A stretch of DNA of 64,000 nucleotides, taken from assembly GCA_025526995.1 (NCBI GenBank), contig JAHLKG010000024.1:372001-436000 (forward strand), in the 5' to 3' direction. The position numbers and the translations under genes were made by a program. Below the pieces are notes generated by a model. It ran no database searches. It worked only from the letters and a program-made list of their open reading frames with translations, and was not told the origin of the DNA. This stretch comes from Powellomyces hirtus. Lineage: Eukaryota; Chytridiomycota; Chytridiomycetes; Spizellomycetales; Powellomycetaceae. Below, piece by piece: positions 24,201 to 35,452 of the stretch. Each line of letters starts with the position of its first letter. The stretch's first letter is position 1.

Positions 24201-25038
24201 TACCGGCATGAATTAATTAAAACTGTACTTCTGTAGCGATCCGGCTCATCCGGAACATCCACCGACCAACGACAATCTGGACAGCGGGACCAGACCAGAC
24301 GGCAGAGATGGCAGAGAGAACCCGCCCGGGGATGACATGTAAGTCTGCTGTTCGTATATCGGGTGCTTTAGGGAGATGCTCAACTAACAACGCCGTACTG
24401 TGTGGCTAGTCGCAGTCCCGGTGACGCCGATGGGTCAAAAAATAGCAAAGGGCAAGTGATCCGACCTCAAGCAATCATAGTACCTTTTCTAATACCCACC
24501 TTTATTGTTCATCTTCAGTAATCGGACGCTTCCAAACGTTTTCCGCAAACCCGACCGACACCGCTCCGTGCTCGCAAACCTCGATCGCGACCTGCGCGAA
24601 GCCGGCAATCTGATTGATTCGCTGGACCAAGATCTCGTCCGCGCAGCCTCAGAGCGTAGAAACCGCACCGGCCGAAACAGCAGCGTCCCCGCCAGCGACG
24701 TCGAAGACGACTCGCATCATCCCATGTCTAATGCTATCCAGCAGCAGCAAATGCGGGCGGAACGAGGGCGCGTCGAGGAGGAGTCGAGGCAGCCCCGTGG
24801 AAGGATGGAGGAAGAGCACAGACCCGGCGGTCCCGGTGCGAATAACTTTGCAGATATGGACAGCGGGGAGCTAACTCCCTCGGCGGAAGAGAATCCGGAT
24901 AAGCGAATGCGCAGTGCAAAAATCAGAGTCGAGTATGACGTTTGGGTCAAGAACAAGCAGAAAGTGGCGGCGGAACGCGCGCAACAGCAGCAGCAGCCAC
25001 CTCCCCTCCCTGTCCCGCCTGGAAATGGAGGTAGATGA
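21295..25038 (+). CDS. Large coiled-coil protein, 998 aa, unknown function
   Basis: Ten exons (21295-21307, 21388-21435, 21510-21823, 21896-23266, 23360-23480, 23568-23992, 24080-24120, 24237-24338, 24410-24451, 24519-25038) join in phase. The first coding exon is only 13 nt (MGKR plus one base). The N-terminal half is basic, Pro/Gln/His-rich and disordered (KKRFSFFGKGKGKK, PPPPRPQPAAAP). Heptad-like coiled coil starts at about residue 520 (EKIAVLTTRLRDQHTHLAAV) and runs through HKLEEENKLLAMRVKELEA and IVLQKKLKEYELEKHRLSDQ to about 690. A basic linker and a Gln-rich C-terminus follow. The ninth intron must use a GC donor (GG|GCAAGT at 24452) because the nearby GT donor creates a stop. The coiled-coil block faintly recalls lebercilin-type ciliary proteins, which is a guess. 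Confidence 0.75.
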
Positions 25039-25524
25039 TAGATAGCCATATGATGCATACGAGAACCCTCCCGTTAGCACAGAGTAAGCAACTGTAATCG
25101 TCTCGTACTTTGAATGTACTGTAGATGATAAGTGAAGTAGCTAAAGATAGGAGTAATACAGATAAAAGTGGCCCTTTCTGACATCGCCTTTGGCCGGGTG
25201 AAGAGCATTCTATACTCAATGCTATAGTACCATCAAGATGGAGGCTTTTGACCAGCTAATCATGATTATCGGGTTCGGTAAGAATGGATTCTTTGGAGTA
25301 AGATAGTAGTGTCAGTGTTTTGTCTCGCAAGGCGCTCTTGCTGCGCCTCGCTTACATTTGCGTGAATGACAGCGTATCCTGAATTTGGCATTGTTATTGA
25401 CGTCAAATTCCAAGGCGGACAGCTTCTCCACAATTCAACCCCGTTAGCATTCCCACCTCTATACGCCAGGGCATAACACTTACGAAAAGAAAGAGCTGTG
25501 TTCCCATTCAACGGCACAGGAAAT
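25039..25524. other. Intergenic spacer
   Basis: A same-strand spacer of about 0.5 kb between the coiled-coil gene and the SNF2 gene. No gene and no clear TATA box. Confidence 0.5.
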
Positions 25525-28500
25525 ATGGACGATAACAGGAGCTTCTCGCTTCCCGGCGAGGAAGAGCCGGTGGTAAAGGCTGAGCAACCACATACTTCTT
25601 CTCATGCTACTCCGACCGACAACCGTTTTAGCCTCAGCAATGATGCAGACCTCCGAGACCTCTCCGAGCAACTCGGTGGTGACTTTGTGCTCGGCGTCAC
25701 GAATCAAAGCACTCTGGAGCAAGAAGTCATGGCGCAAGCCGACGAAGCTATGCGGCAAACCGACGAAGCCGCGGACCAGAAACGCTTGGAAAAGACGCGC
25801 CACAAGATCCGGGATCTGGAAACGAAATGGAACGAGTTAGAGGAACAGGGATTGAGCCGTTCGAGGCTCTCGAGCAGTCTCAACACTCGGATGGCCAAAA
25901 TCGAGGACCAGATCGAAGACTTGCGGGAACAGGAGAAGCAGATACTGGCGCGGATGAGAGACCGCGGCGCGCCTGCGGATGGTGCATCAACGTCTACGAC
26001 GTCGCTCGGGAAGGAGACGCACAGGGAGATGTTAATCCGGACCGGGAAAATCACGCCGTTCGCGAAAGTTTCTTCCGCTACCGGCGCGCCACAGCGAGAG
26101 CCCATCGTGAAGGAGGAGCCGCCAGAATTCATGGAGGATGTACCAAGAAGCGGTCAGCAGGGATCGTCGAATTCCAATCGTGCTCGAGTTCTGAAGCGGC
26201 GGAGAGATGAGGACGACGACGGAGATGACAGTGACGATGTCGATCGCGAATCGAAAGATGAGGATTATCGCGATGATGAGGCCAACGGCGCGGCGGATGG
26301 CAGCGACGAGGAGCATGGCATTGACGAGTCTGAAGCAAGTGCCGTTGAAAGCCTCGACAGCGACGGCCCGGGAGGTAGAAGAACGACCCGGTACCGCGAT
26401 CGACACGCGGACGATGGCAATGAAGCGATATACCAGAAGAGGCTACTCAAATGGGCGCGTCGGCGTAGATTACAGAGGGCAGCATTTTTGGTATGCGTTT
26501 AATGATTGGAGCGAATGTTAACTCTGATTAATTTGCTCACCTTCCCTGTTGACATTGTGTTTAATGGCGTTGATAGCATGATCAGGAGGCCGCGAACAAT
26601 GACACGGAACTTGACGCGGACCCCAAGTCAGAAATGTTTGAACCATCACCTAGAGATGACGATGTCGAGTACGACGGTGGATATCGATTACCAGGCGACA
26701 TCCACACCGCTTTGTTTGACTACCAACGAACGTGCACCAAATGGCTCTGGGAGCTGCACACGCAAGAGACTGGAGGAATCATTGGGGATGAAATGGTAGC
26801 TTCGTGATGTGAAGATGACGTGCAGATCGGCTGCGTTTTGCGCTTTGCTAACTGCGACTGCAGGGTTTAGGAAAGACAATACAAATCATATCCTACCTCG
26901 CAGGTCTGAGCGCGTCGGGGCTTCTCAAAGGACCGATACTGATTGTCTGTCCGGCAACTGTGCTCCGTCAATGGGTGCAAGAGTTTCACAAATGGTGGCC
27001 ACCATTTCGAGTGGCTATTTTGCACTCCTCTGGTAGCGGTCTAGACGGAGGTGTCAAGACTGAAGGCAACAACAAACAGAGTGACGAAGAAGAAGCAGCG
27101 ATGGAGGAGAGTATGGTCGATCTCGATGATGAGGAGGACGATGTGAATGTGGAAGATGAGGAGGAAGAAGATCTTGACGACCAAGTTCGACCGGGAGGCC
27201 GCGGAGCTCCCCGACGCCGCAAAGCAAAGAAGGCGCGTAAAAGCAAAAAACCGGTCAAACTCTCTGCCCACGCTACCAAAATGCTCAGCAAGGCCGGCGC
27301 GCTCGTCGACCGCATCGTGGAGCGAGGCCATGTCGTCGTCACCACCTTTGCGGGCGTCAGAGTGTATGCCAAGAAACTTCTACCCGTTAAATGGGCCTAC
27401 TGCGTCCTTGACGAAGGACACAAGATCAGGAACCCCGATGCGGTCATCACTCAGGCCTGCAAGCAGCTCCGTACACCGCACCGGATCGTCCTGACCGGCA
27501 CCCCCATTCAGAACAACCTGACTGAACTGTGGTCGCTGTACGATTTCGTGTTTCCGGGGCGGCTCGGCACGCTCCCCGTTTTCCAGTCCCAGTTTGCCAT
27601 CCCGATCCAGCTGGGAGGATACGCCAACGCATCGAACGTCCAGGTGCAAACAGCGTACAAGTGTGCATGTGTGCTCAGGGACCTCATCAGTCCGTACCTC
27701 CTGCGCCGCATGAAGGCGGACGTGGCGACGGATTTGCCGAAAAAGTCGGAGCAGGTCCTGTTTTGTCGGTTGACGGACACCCAACGCAAAGAGTACAACC
27801 GCTTCCTGCACTCGGAAGAGGTCGCGAGTATCTTGACTGGGAAAAGACATGCGTTGTATGGTATTGATATCATGCGCAAGATCTGCAATCATCCGGATTT
27901 GCTAGAGCGGGTGCAGTCGGAACACGTATGTTGCGAGGGAATTCTCAAAAACCTAAGTATTTGGAAACTGGGGTAGAATGCCTCATTCTTACACGCGTCT
28001 TTTCTTTTTTTTTTTTTCGAACTTTCAGAAAGAAGATTATGGCGCTGTGTCGCGGTCGGGAAAGATGAAAGTGGTGCAGGCGCTGCTGAAGATGTGGAAA
28101 AGACAGGGACACCGTACGCTACTCTTTTGCCAGACGAGACAGATGCAGGACATTTTGCAAAAGTTTATCGAACGAGAAGGTACAGGTTGACGACGAATGG
28201 TGACGGCGTTGACTGGGTACGTTTACTGATTAGTTTCGTGGTCAGGGCACACGTATCGCCGTATGGACGGCACCACACCTATCAAGAATCGTATCGCCAT
28301 GGTGGACGAATTCAACGGAAACCCATCCATCTACCTCTTCCTCCTTACGACCAAAGTCGGGGGTCTAGGGATCAACCTCACTGGGGCGAACCGCATTGTC
28401 ATCTTTGACCCGGACTGGAACCCGTCGACGGATGTGCAAGCGCGTGAACGGGCGTGGCGGATTGGGCAAACCAAGACGGTCACCATTTACCGCCTCATGA

Positions 28501-29729
28501 CGTCGGGCACGATTGAGGAGAAGATTTACCATCGGCAGATTTTCAAGCAGTTTCTGACCAACAAGATTTTGAAAGACCCGCGGCAGAAACGGTTTTTCAA
28601 GAGCAGTGATTTGAATGATTTGTTTACCCTGGGCGCTGGCGATGATGTGGGGACCGAGACGGGGGATCTGTTTAGTGGGATGAGCGCCGAAGTGAACTTT
28701 CCGGAGAAGAAGAAGAAGAAGGACGGTGGAGGGCCCGCTTACAAGAAGATGGAGAAGCGGACTGCTGCCTACGATGATGAGGCGGCGGATGGGGAGGAAG
28801 GAGAGGTTGAAGAAGACGCGGAAGATTTAACCCGGATCGCCGATCTGGACAAGGTCGGCGCGTATGTCCCGCCCACTGGGGCGGCCACCGATCCACCCAC
28901 AGAAGCATCATCGGTGGCAGCATCTCTCGACGATGACGAAGATCACCGGATGCTGCAGTCGCTCTTTTCCAAGACGGGGGTGCATTCTGCTCTTAAACAC
29001 GACGTGATTGTGGACGCGGCGTCGCCGGAACACCAGATTGTGGAACGCGAAGCGACGCGGGTGGCCACGGAAGCGGTTGCGGCGTTGCGGAGAAGCAGGA
29101 AGCGCGTGAGGAAGGACGTTAGGGAACATGGTGTGCATGTACCGACGTTCACGGGGCGCAGCGGGGAAGCGGGGGGTGGAGAGGCGGCGGCGGCGAAACG
29201 GTTTGGAAGCAAGGTTGCGGGGATAGTACCGGGAATGGGTGGGAGTGCGAGTGGTGGCGGTGGCGGTGGTGGTGCTGTGGCGGCGGGGCTGGGCAAGAAG
29301 GTGTTTGGGGCGGGCAACGAGTCTGGATTTGCGGGACAGCAGCAAGCGACGCCGCCGTCGTCGGCGACACTGCTTGCCAACCTCCGGCACCGGGCGGCCA
29401 GGGAACCCGCAGCATCGGACGTCGGGGCGGACAAAAGCACGACAGCGCTTGTTGATGGGATTGTGGCGTACCTCGCGTCGCAACCGCACGCGCGCGCCAC
29501 GTCGTCGCAACTGTTGGCGCGCTTTGGGCAGCAGGTCAAGAACGAGGACGTGCTTGTGTTTAAAAAGCTGTTGCGGGAGGTGGCGGATTACCGAAAGGGA
29601 ACGGTGGCGACTGGCGGCAGCGGCGGCAGCGGCAGCGCGAGAAGGGGGAGGGAGAGGGAGAGGGAGGAGGATGAGCAAGGGGATAGGCCGCACGGCGAGT
29701 GGACGTTGAAGCTTGAGTTTAGGCAGTGA
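25525..29729 (+). CDS. RAD26: CSB/Rad26-type SNF2 ATPase (transcription-coupled repair)
   Basis: Homologue of ERCC6/CSB and yeast Rad26, a DNA translocase acting at stalled Pol II. Five exons (25525-26490, 26577-26795, 26864-27925, 28029-28179, 28246-29729) join in phase to 1293 aa. The N-terminal coiled region ([19 protein letters not shown]) matches the CSB-family start. The helicase core begins at about 370 ([15 protein letters not shown]). Walker A is GDEMGLGKT at about 393-400 across intron 2, and the DEGH box is at about 578. An acidic [14 protein letters not shown] insertion separates these motifs. [19 protein letters not shown] motif [20 protein letters not shown] (motif V) and RAWRIGQTK (motif VI) follow. 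A Gly/Ala-rich linker leads to a C-terminal winged-helix-like segment around 1205-1265. It appears intact. Confidence 0.94.
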
Positions 29730-30013
29730 GAGGGACGGGTGGGAGGAGCGGGTGGAAAAGGGGGGGGGGGTTTGCTTTTTGGTCTTGTTTTGTTTTTGTC
29801 TTTCATGTACATTCTATTTCCTTTGGGAGGGTGGTTGAACACCATCCCATTTATGCCCACTCACACGAACATGCATCTGCATATCCCCAAATGACTCTAA
29901 ACATGGCGACACGCATAATATATCTAGGATAGGACAGAGACGAGACTTGTCACTAGAAGGTGACCTATATGTAGGACTCAGCCATATGATACGATATCTA
30001 CTCTCTTCAGGCG

Positions 30014-30060
30014 TCCGTGGGCAGAGAGAGAGAGAGAGAGAGAAAGGGAGAGAAAGAGGG
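30014..30060. repeat. GA-rich microsatellite
   Basis: An almost pure GA dinucleotide run of about ten units, continuing into GGGAGA/AAAGAGGG purine sequence. Confidence 0.8.
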
Positions 30061-30171
30061 CGACTTGTTGGTTTGTGCTTGGGAATACTATATACAGCAC
30101 ACTCAGTAGTGCGATTCTTGAGAGGCTAGATCTAGTAGGGTAGGCAGCAGAAGTCAGTCAGCCATCCCCTT

Positions 30172-30440
30172 GAATGAATGAATGAATAAGTGAGTGATTG
30201 ATTGAGTGAACGGTGCCTCATCCATCCCCACGGCGCATGCATGTCTTATGGAATACTCTATCGCGCGTAGATCTAGGTCTAGGGCTCCCTCTCATGTGGA
30301 TGGACCTAAGATAAGGATGCACAAGGACCCTGCCACCCTATATCTATCCATGATGTTAGCGAAATGGATGTGCCATTTTGTATCGAGATGAATGAATGAA
30401 TGGAATGACTGACTGACTGCCTGACTGAGTGAATGGATCA
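30172..30440. repeat. Interrupted tetranucleotide microsatellites
   Basis: Two clusters of four-base units. Around 30172-30208, AATG units pass into AGTG/ATTG variants. Around 30389-30440, AATG units are followed by GACT units and then GAGT. Unit length is kept while the motif drifts, as expected from slippage plus point mutation. Confidence 0.75.
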
Positions 30441-30713
30441 GGTTGGATGATGATGATGTGAGGGTCGATGGGTGAAATGAATGAATAGCATTGATATGGA
30501 GAGTTGTTGTTGACTTGAGGGATCGAATCGGAGCGGCTCGGAGTACTTTCTACCGTCGAGTCGTTCGTTCATTCGTTGCATAAAACTTTCTGTTCTTTTT
30601 TTCCTTAAACTGATCAGTCACCTCCGTCTGAGCCTCCGTGGTGTTTGTTGTCGGTGTTGTGCACGCTTCGGACCCTTGCCTTCCTTCCTTCTCCCACCCA
30701 CTCGCTACCAAAC

Positions 30714-33700
30714 ATGGACGAACTCCTCAGAGCACTGCTCACTAACGCCGCCCACCACCCTGACCCTGACACCCTCTCCACCGCACTCGCCGTCGCCGAC
30801 CGCATCAAGGATGCCAACGACGCCCAAGAACGCTCCCAGCTGCTCACCCTGGAAACACTCAAAGAAGAAAACAGAGCCGCCGCGTTGAAAATAAGAGACC
30901 AGGAACTCGCCCTGCAGTTGATGAACAGCAGCAACAGCAACAACAACAACAACAACAACAACAAGTCCAGTAACAACGGTGGGGAACTGGCCTCCTCCGA
31001 GACAAGCGCCCACCGTGCTCCACTGCACATGAGCCAGTCCCACAACCACCCGCACATGCCCCAACACATGGACCAGCACAATGACCAGCAGCTCCCCACT
31101 TCCCACTCCCACTCCCACTCTCACTCTCACCCCCACACTCACCCCCAATCTCACAGCAACAACGTCGGCGGCGGCAATGGCACCACCACCACCACCACCA
31201 GCAACAGAAACCACCAGCACATGGACCACCACCGCCCCAACACCAACAATGACTGGTTGAACGTCGCCGCCGCCGCAGGCCGGCAGGGCGACAGGGCGGC
31301 TTCCCTACCACCACCACCACCACCACAGCACTATCCATCATCACAACACCCGCCTCAACTCCCTTCCCAGCAACAATTGCATCAGCAAAACCCGGCATAC
31401 CCAGGTCAGTATCAGTTTGACCCCGCCGGCGCCGGTCACAGCAGCACCCCCAGCATGCGTCTGGGCACCGCTTTTGTCGGACCAACCCAGCCACCGTATA
31501 CTGTTCTCGGACCGCCTGGAGTATGGTCCGTGCCGCCGACCGCTACTGCAGCAGCCACTGGAGACGACTCTTTCTATGCCTTGGATACCCCTTCAGCTGC
31601 CACTGCAACAGCTACATCGCACCACTTTTTCGCTCAACCGCCCCACCAGCACCGTCATCGCCACTTTCTGCATCCACCCCCTGGGAACCGCCCAATACCG
31701 ACCACAGGCGCCCCGCTGTTTGGCCCACACGGACAAAGCATGGCTCCCAATCCCAATAACCCCAACAGCAACAACAACAACAACAACAACAGCTGGACCA
31801 ACAGTCACCACGCCCTTCTCACGTTCGGTATCGAGGATTTCGGACACGGCAATGCCATGCCTCAGTTTGCTTCGTTCATGGAGGCCTGCGCCAAGGGAAT
31901 AGCCACCGCCAGCGAACCCCATCCACAGATCTCGGTACAGGTTGACGATCCTGCCGACCAAGGCATGCACAATACCAACAACAAAACTGTCCCACATCCC
32001 CTCATCACCGAAGTAAGTTTTAGGGGTGTTTGGGTTTCTTGCCGTATCAGAAGGGCGAACGTGGTGGTCAAGAAGCAGAAATCTCCGCAGCCAGTCCCTA
32101 CGTCACGGCAGCGCGACCATTTGATGTGTTCTCGAAGCCGTAAAGTGCACGGGTTACCTTTGTCGTTCCGTTTTGATTCATATGAGAGGACACGTCGAAG
32201 AGCTTGAGCTTTGCAAAAACTCGTTCTTTCTGCAACACTGAAATGAAACGCGGGGAAGGGAGTTTTCCGATGACGAGTTTGAGTTTGAGATCATTGAGTG
32301 GCGCAGGCGTTATGAGACCTTGTTGGAACTCTTCAGGTCATCTGTTGTTCTTTGCGTACCTGAAACTGCTATGAAAACGCATTTTTTTCGACTTCATGAT
32401 GAACTGTATCTGACCAGATTTCGAAAACCTTTGATTGTGTTTCTAGGAAATGCAGAACCGAAAACTGTCGTCTACCCATTCTGGGTCTGACATGCAAGAT
32501 GTGGAGTCCCCAAGTTCTGCGACTGCAAGCATGAGCACTGGTGGCGGCCCGCGCAAGAAGAAAAATCTGGTCGTCGAAGAAGACGCGCATTGCCGGCGGT
32601 GCAATACCCAGATTGCCGTCTTTTTGCTCCACGGCGATGGGCAGTCGCTGCAAGTCCCGCACGAGATTGACGTTCTGTGCATGTCCTGCGCGGGCGTGGC
32701 CAATCCAGCCGCGCAAGACGCCGTCAACGATCCTAGCTCGTCCGCAGCCAACACGGCCAACATTGTGCCTGGCTCTCGCAAACGAACAGGGCCGTCCCGA
32801 CAGGCCGAGCGCGCTGCCTGCGACGTCTGCAAGCGCATCGTCGCGATCGGCGCCGTTCGCCTTTCCGCCGACCCCAAAGACCGCGACCGTGACATTGAGC
32901 CCGAGTTCGAGGCAGAGATCATATGTTGTTCATGTCGCTCCAAATACGCCTTGTGCACCGAATGCGGCGGAGGCGGGAAATACCGAACGGGTAAATGGCG
33001 GCCCCTGGGCCTTTTCCAGCCCGGCCGACGAACCTGCAAACTCCCTCACGTCCGCATCGGAGCCACTCCGATCCAGTTCTCAGAATGGCTCGTCCCCGAC
33101 ACCCTCGACGCCGACCTAGCCAAGCGCAGTATCATCCTGGGCGACATTGAGAAAGCCGTGCCGTTTATGTACTATCACCGCCTCGCGGTTCCTGAAGTCA
33201 TGGAGCTGACGCCTCCCAACGAGCTCGCCACCTTTGAGATGCTCGAGGCCCGTGTCGCCATACGATGCAAATATCTGAGAGATTTTGTTCTCAACCCGAG
33301 CATCGAAAAGTCGGAAACGGTTAGGCGGTATTTCGGCGCGGCATGGATCGAAAAGGTGTCGAGACACAAAAAGGACAAGAGCAAGAAACAGCAGCAACAG
33401 CAGAATCTTTCTACCACGGCCGACGAAGGAAAGATGCCGACAAGTCAATCCATGATGGTCGCCATGATCACTGTGTGGTGGGACATGAGCTCAGGGTGTC
33501 TTCGGCTCTCCGCTCTTCAGGTAAGCCAGTAGGACGCAACGGCTGCGCTCATGGGTATTATTGGCTATATGCTATCCCAGAGACACTATGCTTAAAAACC
33601 GCTTTTTTTTCCCACTTGCCATAGGCGCTCAACACAGAATTCACCTCTGGCTCCTTGGTTTTTCGCCTGACCCGACACGTCCTTGAACGCATCGTGCGCG

Positions 33701-34077
33701 ACCAAAAGCAGATTGCCGACGAAAACCCGCACCGCCTGTTCCCACCGATCGAAGTTCTCGGTCTCCCTGTTTTTGAAGAATTTGCGCGCCTGCCGGGCGT
33801 CCAACAAACACTCGAACGGCTCGGGTTTTCCGATCTCAACGATTTTGAAAAGTCGCACCCCGAGTTGGACCGGGCGACGGTCGAGCGCGCGTTGATCGAT
33901 GTCGGCGGGCTGTTTGGGGGGCAGCCAAAGTACTCGCGCGCATTTTACGTCGGCAGCGTCAGCACCATCCTCGCCGGGCCCTGGGGACTCGAAGCGGTAC
34001 CGAGACGAAAAAAGAAGTCTTTGGGCAACAGAGAGGGAACGACGGCGTCGGCTAGTACGGGCAGAGAAGATACGTAA
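30714..34077 (+). CDS. CxxC-rich protein with poly-Asn and His/Ser tracts, 941 aa
   Basis: Not recognised. Three exons (30714-32012, 32447-33520, 33625-34077) join in phase 0. The N-terminal third is low complexity: a leucine-rich first 70 residues, an Asn run, an HSHSHSHSHPHTHPQ tract, His/Gln-rich and Pro-rich stretches. Exon 2 starts a folded region with Cys pairs at about 482/485 (CRRC), 511/514 (CMSC), 558/561 (CDVC), 593-596 (CCSC) and 603/606 (CTEC). This layout fits two zinc-binding modules joined by a basic SRKRTGPSRQ linker. A mixed alpha/beta-looking region follows (WRPLGLFQPGRRTC, FYYHRLAVPEVMEL-like, VFRLTRHVLERIV), ending in a basic RRKKKS tail. The start 30714 lies after a T/C leader. 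A nucleic-acid or chromatin role is possible but unproven. Confidence 0.8.
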
Positions 34078-35452
34078 TATGCGCACCCCCCCCCCCCCCC
34101 CCCCCCCAAACCCTCGCACGAAGCAAATAGCCAAATGCGTAACACAACGCAGGCGTGCGCCAGCAACGCACCCCGACACCCCGAGAGCAACCCCCGGTTT
34201 GCGAGTGATTTAGAAATTTGTGTATTTTGCGGCAATCGTTTTTGTTTTTTTTTGTTTTTTTTGGTCAGGTTTGCGATTTTGCCCTATACCACCCGACCCC
34301 CACCCCCCAAACTCCCCCTATTTTTTTGGCTCTTTTTTCTCGGACCTTGTCGTTGCTAAGAAATATGAATTGCATACCCAGTCGGGCTACGTTTTGGATC
34401 AGAGTGATTGTGAGCACAAGGAAAACGTGGAGAGAGAGTGCTCTGGGGAAAAGAAAAGCTCTGGTGTTTTGGTTGTGCCGCGATGCGTTTCTCGCACGTC
34501 AACAACCCGGCCTTCATTGCCATGGCCACGGTCCAGCCTTTGGAGCGGGACAACTGGACACCCTCGACTCGCACCCTCATTTCAGACCATTCTCACACAA
34601 GACACTTTTACCGACACCAAACGTAGCCCTTTTACCGCGCCCTCGAGTTCTCTGCGGTAGAAACGCGTGCTGTGTACAATGGACTCACACAGCCTCTGAC
34701 AACGAAAGGGGGTTGGAGAACCTTTGACACTTGGACAGAGAGCATAGAATCTCATTTGCTGGTGGTGGGATCCATTTGTGCGTTTTGCAATCTCATTGCC
34801 TACCACAACTGTGGTTGCTGAGCAGCATAAGGAGGGGACACGCACAATGAGTTCCATATTCTTCAGGTATTGGATTTTGGATCCATTCTTTTTTATCATT
34901 CTGCTTTGTCCAAGATGGAGACTCTAGGTGTGTGCACGGGCACAAGTTCAGTCCTGGTCCAGACAACCCATCAGCAGTTAAGTATTGGGAAGATTGAGGA
35001 ATTCGCCGCAGATTCAGGATCTCATGTCTTCCGTAACGCGTAACCGAATGCACGGTAAGGCTCTGAACTGAGTCACGTGATTGAAGACAAGGTTAGAGAA
35101 CTCATAGTGAAGAACTTAACAACTTGTTGAATAAACATACACAGCTCTATCTCCTCTCATTTACAAACAACTGACGAGTTGTTCTACATTGAAGTAGAGG
35201 AGTTAGCCCCCTCCCCAAAGAAGGGGCGACCCGCAGGCTGGTTCAGTTACGCCCGTTCCTCTGTGGTACCGTTTAACCTGTACTGCCGATATCTCGAATA
35301 ACTTGGGCCTTTTTGCCGGTATACACATACTTTGATAAAGTTTTGCAGTTATAAATATACTTTTATTCAAAGAAAAATAAAGATAAAAAGATAATTGGTT
35401 GATTTGAACCCCCTCGTATTCGTCACCCGTGTTCCACTCTCCAGTTGATCAA
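34078..35452. other. Convergent intergenic region with poly-C tract
   Basis: Separates the CxxC-rich gene (+) from the myosin 3' end (-). It starts with a 22-nt poly-C run and includes T runs near 34239-34262 and a C-rich patch near 34290. The part 35100-35400 is AT-rich. Frames of up to 169 codons are motif-free shadows. Confidence 0.5.
34086..34107 (+). repeat. Homopolymer of 22 C
   Basis: An uninterrupted run of C nine bases after the stop codon of the CxxC-rich gene. Its length may be uncertain in any assembly. Confidence 0.9.

Larger units (their letters stand above)
29730..30713. other. Intergenic region rich in simple repeats
   Basis: No gene. It holds a poly-G run near 29760-29770, a GA dinucleotide tract, and tetranucleotide tracts of the AATG/GTGA/GACT type. 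The last 100 nt are T/C-rich leader before the start at 30714. Confidence 0.6.
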
